Assembly: GCA_039808765.1 (NCBI GenBank)
Contig: JBDHTQ010000013.1
Coordinates: 1 to 17,745, forward strand
Direction: 5' to 3'
Origin: JBDHTQ01 sp039808765
Lineage (GTDB): Bacteria; Pseudomonadota; Alphaproteobacteria; UBA2400
DNA: 17,745 bases
The notes below the pieces were generated by a model. It had not been told where the DNA came from. It did not search any database and saw only the letters and a program-made list of their open reading frames with translations. The position numbers and the translations under genes were made by a program. Position 1 is the first letter of the stretch. Every line of letters starts with the position of its first letter. This document shows positions 1 to 6,198 of this stretch, piece after piece.

Positions 1-121
1 CTACGAGCCCATCTTTTCGGGATTTAAACTCGAGCGCATCTCCAAGACGCGCTCTGTTTTATTCTTTTAACGCAAATACGTCGTCAAAGATGGTCTCTAC
101 GCGCCCATCTTTTCGGGATTT
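1..121 (+). repeat. tandem palindromic repeat array, left end
   Basis: One complete 96-bp unit (1-96) is followed by a partial unit (97-121) and runs off the window edge. Each unit carries three short inverted repeats: GAGCGC (32-37) with GCGCTC (49-54); an imperfect ACGC/CGTC pair around the ACGTCGTC block (70-85); and AAAGATGG (86-93) with CCATCTTT (105-112), which spans the junction of two units. The GC-rich GAGCGC hairpin is followed by a T-rich stretch, so on the plus strand it also resembles a factor-independent terminator. The array stops 3 bp before the stop codon of hprK. The same family, in the same orientation, occupies 17588-17745. No open frame in it looks like a real gene. Confidence 0.85.
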
Positions 122-124
122 GCG

Positions 125-604
125 CTAGCCAGTGACTAATGTTGCATCGGCTTTAAACAAAAGATGAATCTTTGCCACAAGTGAAGGATCAAAAAAAGAC
201 ACCTTCCAATGAGTGATTTTAACCCCCAAAAACTCTTTCACGGATGGTTCAGGAAGACGCTCCAAAAGACGCCCTGAATCATTCATATGAACACCTTCCA
301 TGCAAACATGCACAGGCATATCAGTTTGCGTATGGGGAACTTTGAAAATTCCAATATGCCGCGCTTCGATAAGCCCCTTCAATGCAACCGGCGCAGAAGC
401 ATACAAAACACCATCGCGGCAAGACAAAATCACCTGATCATCAGCCACAAGTAAAGCGCCCTTATCTATCAACCGCAACGCTACATCGGATTTTCCACAT
501 CCTGAAGAACCTAAAAACAAAATACACTTTCCTTCAATTGCCACGCAACTGGCATGAAGACAAAGGGACGATGCCGGAGCGGGAGCAGGTGAGCGTGTAT
601 TCAT
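125..604 (-). CDS. hprK: HPr kinase/phosphorylase, short alphaproteobacterial form
   Basis: A 159-residue protein equivalent to the C-terminal catalytic domain of HPr(Ser) kinase/phosphorylase, without the N-terminal domain of the Firmicutes enzymes. This matches the short form usual in alphaproteobacteria. The family phosphorylates a serine of the phosphocarrier HPr in the cytoplasm and so tunes the nitrogen/carbon-type PTS. Visible features are a P-loop GSSGCGKSD (residues 32-40), the LVADD acidic motif (52-56), His17 ahead of the P-loop as in the family, and the signature region KGLIEARHIGIF (76-87). An in-frame stop lies a few codons upstream of the ATG at 604, so this start is the only good one; no clear Shine-Dalgarno precedes it. 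Its usual companions (chvG/chvI upstream, rapZ and PTS genes downstream) are not in the window. A tandem repeat starts right after the stop codon. Confidence 0.9.
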   Translation of the reverse strand: MNTRSPAPAPASSLCLHASCVAIEGKCILFLGSSGCGKSDVALRLIDKGALLVADDQVILSCRDGVLYASAPVALKGLIEARHIGIFKVPHTQTDMPVHVCMEGVHMNDSGRLLERLPEPSVKEFLGVKITHWKVSFFDPSLVAKIHLLFKADATLVTG

Positions 605-939
605 TAGGAACCAGATTAATCATCAGATTTTTTAATTCGCGAGCATAACCAAAAATACAAGCGACTTCAATACGCCGGGAACTCATCAATTAAAAAACAA
701 AATCTTGATTACGTTGACTTCACTTTGCGCTTGAAGGATCTGCGCGAACGATGGCCCGCGAGATTACAACATTTGTCGCCAATGATAGGACGTCGATTAC
801 ACGCAAAGCGGCTCATAAATTTATCGATAGGATAGCTCACCCAGCTCGCCAACCAGGATGATCAAGGAATATTGAAAAAACCTTCAGCAACGTTACGCAT
901 ATCTAAACCACCTTCACCTCAACAAGAAGAAAATTAAAT
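605..939. other. intergenic stretch with no convincing gene
   Basis: About 335 bases lie between the start of hprK and the terminator of the large transglycosylase gene. Short frames on both strands are broken by stops. The only one that caught my eye is a 35-codon minus-strand frame (816-709) beginning MSRFAC and containing RRPIIGD and RRSF, loosely reminiscent of the start of ribosomal protein L28. It ends early and lacks the key L28 residues, so it is not called as a gene. The hprK promoter should lie here, but I see no good -35/-10 pair. Confidence 0.5.
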
Positions 940-969
940 TAGGGCCACGTTCAAGAAATAATGGCCCTA
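940..969 (-). terminator. factor-independent terminator of the large transglycosylase gene
   Basis: An inverted repeat, TAGGGCCA (940-947) and TGGCCCTA (962-969), is perfect over 8 bp with a 14-nt loop. Read on the minus strand it begins about ten bases after the stop codon at 979-981 and is followed by an AT-rich, T-containing run (AATTTAATTTTC). The T tract is broken, so strength is uncertain. Confidence 0.6.
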
Positions 970-978
970 TTAACAAGT

Positions 979-3900
979 TTAAGCAGTCTCGGGTCTGGGC
1001 AATGCTGGCCGACGAACGCCATCCAATTCAAGCTCTAAGGGAGGAACAGAAAAATGACTTACGTCTATACCTAATGAACTCATGAGTTGATTCATATCAA
1101 CGCCATTTAATGGCTGCGGCTGCGATTCAGCCCTTTGCGCAACCTCATTAAATGCACCAGCTGGAGAAACACCCAAGACGCGCAACCGTTCTTCGGCTTT
1201 ACTTTGCAAAACAGCCAAAAGTTGCGGCATGGCTTGATTTGCGCTACGCTTGATACCGTTTTCTACTGCAAATTGGTTAAGTGCTTTCTCTGTCATTTTC
1301 CCATACAAACCATCAACCTCACCTTTTGGCAAATACCCTAATACAGTCAGCATCTTTTGGGCGCACATGACGGAATCATTTTTTTGGTTTTCATTAAATT
1401 TCAAACCACCTTGACGCACAGCATCAGAAAACGCCATCGTGGGTCCATCAGCACCCCCTCCAGATGACACCCCCACAGCTTCAGCAACATCTTGCTGCAT
1501 TCTTGTCAAAATTTCTTTTGGATCATTTCCTGGTTTCCACCTTATTTTATGTTCGCGTGCATAGGCTTGCAGGGCGGCATTGGTATTATCTCCCCAATAT
1601 CCATCGGTCCCATGTTTCCCCAAATATACACCATAGCCTGCAGATTCAGCCAACTGCTGCATCCACTTAACCTCATCATTTTGCGGTTGTCCGTATCGTG
1701 CATTTCCTGACCAATGAGCGATGATGTCCCCTGTCTTTCCTGTAGCGGGATCTCTTGCTGGCGCTGGTGGCTGTGCTGGCGCTGGTGGCTGTGCTGGCGC
1801 TGGTCGCTGTGCTGGCGCTGGTGGCTGTGCTGGCGCTGGTGGCTGTGCTGGCGCGGACATAGGGGCTGGCACTGGAGTATTCGCAACAAAACGTTCATCA
1901 ACACCAGGCGCACCACCGTGTTGCTGTATGTATTCATGACGCATCAGCGCAACAGTTTTTTCAGGCTTATTCGGGTCATATTTCTGGCCATGCTTCAAAG
2001 CGTAAGCAGAAAGAGCAGCGTCAGTTGATTTATCCCAAACTCCTGTTGGTTTAAGATCAACTCCCATTTCACTGGCCATCATTTGCATCAAACGCACGTC
2101 ATCATGTCTACCTTTGCTGCGGCGGGGTGAAAATTGATAATCAGCCGAAGCAAGATGTTCAACTTTTGTTGCAACAGGATTGGCAGGTTTTAAACGCGCG
2201 ATCTGAGCATCTGTCGCACCGATTTGACGCATCTGAAGTTTATTCAGAGTAACACCAGCAATTTTTGGAGCCGTTGCCTTATCAAGATTAGCCATCAAAT
2301 CATCATGAATCTGCTTACCGGTTACAGAGTCGACCTTTCCTTTTGTAACCGTTAGTGCATTTGCTGTTTGATAGGCATTTAATGCTGTGATCAGCGATGG
2401 GTCAACCGAACCATCGAGTGCTACAGCATGAGCCCCTTTAGCAGCCTTGCCATCTTTACCGTAAAAACCAGCAGCCATCAGGCCCGCTTTTAATCCGACG
2501 ATTGTATTTTCCTGTGCGTGAAGCCGATCGAGGCGTTGTTGCCTCTGTTCAGCGGTTTCTCCTTTGGTCGGCAGAAGAGAAGCCAAATCAACCACCTCAC
2601 CAGTCTCTAACATTTTCCTTTGCGAATGTTGGCGTTGAGCATAAACATTTATGCGATCGGCGTACGTTTCCAAGGCGGCGATTTCAAATGGATTGGGAGT
2701 GGCAGGCTCTGTTTTTGACGTCGCCATGCCGACGCGCGCGCGAAACCTGTTCATCGCAGCATGGACTGCAGGTGCTGATAACGCAGTAGACGTGTCACGC
2801 ACATCTAGAAACCCTAGCATTTTAAGATTGTTAATATTCCTTACAGCAACAGTCTCAGGCGACATTTTTTGAGCGCTCGCCAAACGAGCGCTGTAAGCAT
2901 CCATTTCGCCATGACGAACAGGGGCAAAGACAAAACTGTTCGGCAAAGAAATCTTTTCGCCTTGAGCATCTAAGAATTGGGTACTTTTATCAGCTACAGG
3001 AGGATGATCACTATCAACAAAATTTAATCCATACGTCATAGCTGTTTTTGGTGGAGCAGGTTCACGACTGGCCATACCCATGCCATTTTCAATCCGTGAA
3101 GTCCACATGGTGGCAAAAGCTTTCGCCGTCATGTCCAACGTACCGCCATTCTGTAGAATAGCTTTTTGTGCATAATCTAGCTTTGCCTGGTTGCTTCTAC
3201 CATTTTGCATTGTCATAAGCGCATCAACGGCATTCATATCCGGATTTTTGAGCAGAGCCAGCGCTCCTGCTGGTCCCTGTTGGTGAGCAAGATATAATTC
3301 CCCTCCGGTCACAGGTCGTCCGAGTTGAGCCGTAAGAAAGTTTTGGTTGTTACGAATGTAGCGCGCAGCTGCATCAGTCGATTTTCCGATATTATAACGC
3401 TCGTCTTCCTGAGAGTCATCAAGATGGCTCAAACCGTATTCAGCCGCAGAAGAAGGAACCCATTGCCAGATACCGCGCGCGCTACTATCGGGATTGGCGG
3501 CAAATGGATCATACCCGGTTGATCCACTTTCGATGCGCGCAATTTGCTTCATCAGATTAGGATCCAAGCCATACTTTTCTGCACTCTCTCTGATAGCTTC
3601 CCGCAGCTCTGTTGGCATATTCGCAACGTCTGCAATACCGCGCCCTTGATTCGCGCTCCATGGGCGAGAAAGCTCGGGAGAGTTAACCATTAAGACAGAA
3701 ACAACAGCAGGATTGTATCGCAACGCGGCAATCTCGGGAGAAACAACGCCACGCTTTAATTCTTCCTGATGTCTTTGAATTATATTGCGCACATCTTCAT
3801 TACCAAACCCGCCGTGCGCATAATCAACGCGATTTTCAGCCAAAACTTTATCACCATGACGTCCCAGCATTCTCCCGAAAACCTTAGCATCCATCACTTG

Positions 3901-4110
3901 CCGATAAGGATGAACAGGATCAATTGGCATGATATCTGTCGCATCAACACCCAATGTTTTTGCGAGACCTAAATAATAGGTTAGCAGCTCTGGCGTCATG
4001 ACAACTTGTGCAGCTTGCTTAGAAAGTTTCTGTTCATCTATGCGCGGATCAACAGGCGCTGTACGTGAAGTTTTTGTTGAAGTCACTGGTGCTGTTCTTT
4101 TACGCGCCAT
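979..4110 (-). CDS. large multidomain lytic transglycosylase with peptidoglycan-binding-like modules
   Basis: A 1043-residue protein. Residues about 165-310 form an SLT-type lytic transglycosylase domain, which cleaves the MurNAc-GlcNAc bond of peptidoglycan. The predicted catalytic Glu194 sits in ARIESG, followed by SARGIWQW (210-217) and YLAHQQGPAGA (273-283), in the places of the family's ES, GLMQ and AYNAG motifs. Further on are repeated segments resembling peptidoglycan-binding_1 modules, at roughly 425-462, 535-608, 668-712, 812-855 and 908-953; the last three are clearest (GxW/GxYG-T-xAL pattern). A Pro/Ala/Gln linker spans about 745-788. No signal peptide or membrane segment is visible: the N-terminus is basic and hydrophilic (MARKRTAPVT). 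Export is therefore unexplained; the SLT segment resembles transglycosylases of phage tails and virions. The ATG at 4110 follows an AGGTAGG Shine-Dalgarno. The gene stands alone, with a terminator just downstream and a CtrA-type box upstream. Specific biological role not known. Confidence 0.85.
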   Translation of the reverse strand: MARKRTAPVTSTKTSRTAPVDPRIDEQKLSKQAAQVVMTPELLTYYLGLAKTLGVDATDIMPIDPVHPYRQVMDAKVFGRMLGRHGDKVLAENRVDYAHGGFGNEDVRNIIQRHQEELKRGVVSPEIAALRYNPAVVSVLMVNSPELSRPWSANQGRGIADVANMPTELREAIRESAEKYGLDPNLMKQIARIESGSTGYDPFAANPDSSARGIWQWVPSSAAEYGLSHLDDSQEDERYNIGKSTDAAARYIRNNQNFLTAQLGRPVTGGELYLAHQQGPAGALALLKNPDMNAVDALMTMQNGRSNQAKLDYAQKAILQNGGTLDMTAKAFATMWTSRIENGMGMASREPAPPKTAMTYGLNFVDSDHPPVADKSTQFLDAQGEKISLPNSFVFAPVRHGEMDAYSARLASAQKMSPETVAVRNINNLKMLGFLDVRDTSTALSAPAVHAAMNRFRARVGMATSKTEPATPNPFEIAALETYADRINVYAQRQHSQRKMLETGEVVDLASLLPTKGETAEQRQQRLDRLHAQENTIVGLKAGLMAAGFYGKDGKAAKGAHAVALDGSVDPSLITALNAYQTANALTVTKGKVDSVTGKQIHDDLMANLDKATAPKIAGVTLNKLQMRQIGATDAQIARLKPANPVATKVEHLASADYQFSPRRSKGRHDDVRLMQMMASEMGVDLKPTGVWDKSTDAALSAYALKHGQKYDPNKPEKTVALMRHEYIQQHGGAPGVDERFVANTPVPAPMSAPAQPPAPAQPPAPAQRPAPAQPPAPAQPPAPARDPATGKTGDIIAHWSGNARYGQPQNDEVKWMQQLAESAGYGVYLGKHGTDGYWGDNTNAALQAYAREHKIRWKPGNDPKEILTRMQQDVAEAVGVSSGGGADGPTMAFSDAVRQGGLKFNENQKNDSVMCAQKMLTVLGYLPKGEVDGLYGKMTEKALNQFAVENGIKRSANQAMPQLLAVLQSKAEERLRVLGVSPAGAFNEVAQRAESQPQPLNGVDMNQLMSSLGIDVSHFSVPPLELELDGVRRPALPRPETA
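1747..1854 (-). repeat. 18-bp coding minisatellite (Ala-Pro-Ala-Gln-Pro-Pro linker)
   Basis: About five near-identical 18-bp units plus a degenerate sixth lie within the transglycosylase gene and encode APAQPP repeats (residues about 753-788). One unit reads APAQRP through a single base change and the last degenerates to APARDP. Each unit is a multiple of three, so gain or loss of units would change linker length without breaking the frame. The antisense frames through it (Cys/Trp-rich or Ala/Gly-rich) are artefacts. Confidence 0.9.
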
Positions 4111-4171
4111 TATAACCTACCTTTAAGCTTAAAAATTTTATAAGTATTCTCCATTATCCTAACGAAGTATT

Positions 4172-4187
4172 GTTAAATGATGATTAA
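4172..4187 (-). promoter_or_regulatory. CtrA-type box in the divergent promoter region
   Basis: Read on the minus strand the site is TTAA, seven bases, TTAAC, which matches the alphaproteobacterial CtrA recognition sequence TTAA-N7-TTAAC exactly. The core TTAA-N7-TTAA is symmetric and also lies in a near-perfect 20-bp palindrome (4171-4190; 7 of 8 arm positions pair). It is 62 bp upstream of the transglycosylase start and about 120 bp upstream of the 4307 gene, so it could serve either. AT-rich sequence raises the chance of a random match, and no convincing -10 for the transglycosylase was found next to it. Confidence 0.45.
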
Positions 4188-4212
4188 ACATCTAAAAACA
4201 TTCAAAATATCT

Positions 4213-4242
4213 TTGATATTGCTGTTTTTTACCAGTAATGAT
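4213..4242 (+). promoter_or_regulatory. possible sigma70-type promoter for the 4307 gene
   Basis: TTGATA (4213-4218), an 18-base spacer, and AATGAT (4237-4242) match the vegetative consensus at 5 of 6 and 4 of 6 positions. The -10 ends about 65 bases before the ATG at 4307. The element lies in the AT-rich 196-bp divergent region, where weak matches are easily found. Confidence 0.3.
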
Positions 4243-4306
4243 AGCCATCATAGCACAGAAAAATATTCAGAAAAATTTTAGTCACTAAAAAATAAGGGAC
4301 CCCAAA

Positions 4307-5584
4307 ATGGATTTAACTGAAAACCCTTTACTCACTTTAATCGAGGCTGCTGAGCAGGCTTTGAATGGCGAGCGCGGTGAAAAAAAATTATTTCTTTCGA
4401 CCAAGCGAAGATGCTATTATTGGGGATGCTTTAATGCGTCACAAGGTTCGATGCGTTATGCTGGAAATTTTTTTTCACGCTCAGGCTCATCATTCGATGA
4501 CGTTTCCGCACAAAATAAAATACACAGGGCAGCTTTTTGGGCTGGCTTGAGAAGATACATTTGCACTTCGGTCCAATTTAATGGCGGCATTAGCGATACA
4601 TTTTCGCTGCTTTGCAGTGATGCAATAAATAGATCGGCCTACCGTGATGAAGCTTGGCGCACTTTTGTAAAAGGATTTGAGCGCGGATTTGATAAAATTT
4701 TTTACCATGAAAATTTAAGTCAGATAAGTGTTTCTGCTTTTTTATTAGCTGCCGGTGAACAGGCAAGGCGCAAAGACAGCATCACTTTACCGGTACCACC
4801 CCATATCGTTTGGCCAGATCAAAATCCCGAACGTTACCAACAGATTTTAACGGCAATTAAAGAAATATTCCCGCGCTGTGATCAAACCGCTTTACTATTC
4901 AAATTTTTAGAATCATTTCCGCGAACAAAAAACGCAAAAGAATATCAGTCTTTAATTGATAATCATACGGCCTTATCACTCATTAATCATTCGAAAACGC
5001 TGGCCGAACTCAACTTTATTAGCCACACGCTGCCTGATTTTTTCAACCCTCGCAGCAATTTACTTGCCACCAAATTAGAAGAAAAAGCTCACTCTTTGTG
5101 TTCAGGATTTTTTAATGAACAGGATAGTCGTAGTAGTGACAATTATGGTTATTGCATGGCTAGCCAAATTGAGCGCAGGCCGTCCGGATTAGTGGGAAAT
5201 ACACTTGAATATTACGAAGAAAAATACGATGCCACATCAGTCGAAGTTTCTACTCAAGAAAACATGTATCGCGTTTTTCTTGTTTTTAATTCAATAACAG
5301 GCCCATGCGTCATTCATTGCGGACTCGATGATATCAGGTGCGGAATATCGATCGCAACGCTTCGCACTCAGGAAGAAATGCCCGATTGCTATCTACCACA
5401 AAATAAATTTTCTTTTGGTTTTGCGGATGGTAATTCTGAGGAAATGATAAAGCAAGCAAGAGAAATGATTGAAGAGCTAGACGCTTTAGAGGTTAAAAAA
5501 CGACGTGAAACATATCAACACCTACGAGATGATCTTCCTGCTTTTCAGCAGGCTGCAGTAACGATCGGAAGATCGTTAGAATAA
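4307..5584 (+). CDS. unrecognised 425-residue cytoplasmic protein
   Basis: I do not recognise this protein. It begins at an ATG preceded by AAGGGA at suitable spacing. It has no signal peptide, no membrane segment and no nucleotide-binding or catalytic motif that I can name. The first half is rich in aromatic residues and looks helical (for example the AAFWAGLRRY region near residue 75 and AWRTFVKGFERGFDKIF near 116-132). The region around 300-370 looks more beta-like and carries several cysteines (GPCVIHCG and DIRCG around 330-350, PDCYLP near 362), not in an obvious metal-binding spacing. The last 50 residues are charged and probably helical. Its composition looks more AT-rich than recG or mfd, which could indicate a lineage-specific or transferred gene; this is a visual impression. 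It diverges from the transglycosylase gene and converges on mscL. Being a long intact frame with a ribosome site, it is very likely a real gene. Confidence 0.75.
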   Translation: MDLTENPLLTLIEAAEQALNGERGEKKLFLSTKRRCYYWGCFNASQGSMRYAGNFFSRSGSSFDDVSAQNKIHRAAFWAGLRRYICTSVQFNGGISDTFSLLCSDAINRSAYRDEAWRTFVKGFERGFDKIFYHENLSQISVSAFLLAAGEQARRKDSITLPVPPHIVWPDQNPERYQQILTAIKEIFPRCDQTALLFKFLESFPRTKNAKEYQSLIDNHTALSLINHSKTLAELNFISHTLPDFFNPRSNLLATKLEEKAHSLCSGFFNEQDSRSSDNYGYCMASQIERRPSGLVGNTLEYYEEKYDATSVEVSTQENMYRVFLVFNSITGPCVIHCGLDDIRCGISIATLRTQEEMPDCYLPQNKFSFGFADGNSEEMIKQAREMIEELDALEVKKRRETYQHLRDDLPAFQQAAVTIGRSLE

Positions 5585-5661
5585 AGATGTAATTCGTGTT
5601 AGTGACACTTACAGTTTAAAACCAACATTGAATTGTCTCTTTTAAAGCGACGCAGGTTGTT

Positions 5662-6129
5662 TTAGTTTTTTTGCTGCTTCAACAAATCACGAATTTCTTC
5701 CAGCAACAGCGCCTCATCAGTTTTTTTTACGGTGGCTTTTTGTTTGGCATCTTCAGCGTACTTGATGTGATTAACCAGCTTGACCAACCAAAAAACAGCA
5801 AAAGAAACAATTATGAACTTTATAATCGCATTTATAAAAAGGCCGTAATTGATGGTCGGCGCACCTGCATCCTGAGCGGCTTTTAACGTTTCGAAATGAC
5901 CCTTCGCCAATGGAAAAAAATAATTAGAAAAATCAAGCCCCCCCAAAATAGCGCCGATAGGGGGCATTATCATATCTTGAACCAGAGAGGTTACAATAGC
6001 TGTAAAAGCCGACCCCATAATAATCCCGACCGCTAAATCAATGACATTGCCGCGGCTGATAAACGTGCGGAATTCGTTTCCAAATTTTTGCAATCGGGTA
6101 ATTTTCAGATTAATGATATCGTTGCTCAT
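5662..6129 (-). CDS. mscL: large-conductance mechanosensitive channel MscL
   Basis: A 155-residue MscL, the homopentameric inner-membrane channel that opens under membrane tension and releases solutes on hypo-osmotic shock. The family signature is plain: RGNVIDLAVGIIMGSAF at residues 26-42, then a conserved VQDMIMPPIGAILGG stretch (50-64) at the end of the first membrane helix. The second membrane helix is about 92-118, and the cytoplasmic C-terminal helix bundle carries EEIRDLLKQQ near the end. It is somewhat longer than the roughly 136-residue E. coli protein, with about 10 extra N-terminal residues before the amphipathic helix. The ATG at 6129 has a GAGG Shine-Dalgarno five bases upstream. 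It lies 69 bp downstream of recG on the same strand and might be read through from it. Confidence 0.95.
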   Translation of the reverse strand: MSNDIINLKITRLQKFGNEFRTFISRGNVIDLAVGIIMGSAFTAIVTSLVQDMIMPPIGAILGGLDFSNYFFPLAKGHFETLKAAQDAGAPTINYGLFINAIIKFIIVSFAVFWLVKLVNHIKYAEDAKQKATVKKTDEALLLEEIRDLLKQQKN

Positions 6130-6198
6130 CAGGACCTCGTATCAAGAAAAGTGAATTTTATCTAGGTACAGCAGAACAAAATAATTTCAACCTATAAA

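Noticed and set aside
539..690. A minus-strand frame of about 50 codons beginning MSSRRIEVAC that overlaps the hprK start.
   Set aside because: It runs into hprK in another frame, has no Shine-Dalgarno and resembles no known family.
709..816. A 35-codon minus-strand frame resembling the start of ribosomal protein L28.
   Set aside because: Similarity is limited to a few residues, the TGK and SHA motifs are absent, and the frame stops early; it could be chance.
1714..2028. Cys/Trp-rich and Ala/Gly-rich plus-strand frames opposite the transglycosylase gene.
   Set aside because: They are antisense readings of the 18-bp minisatellite inside a well-supported gene.
4365..4550. A possible frameshift near the start of the 4307 gene, where an eight-A run (4380-4387) precedes an alternative open frame.
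   Set aside because: The main frame is open from the start codon to the end, and its sequence continues naturally into the region beyond 4550, where the alternative frame stops.
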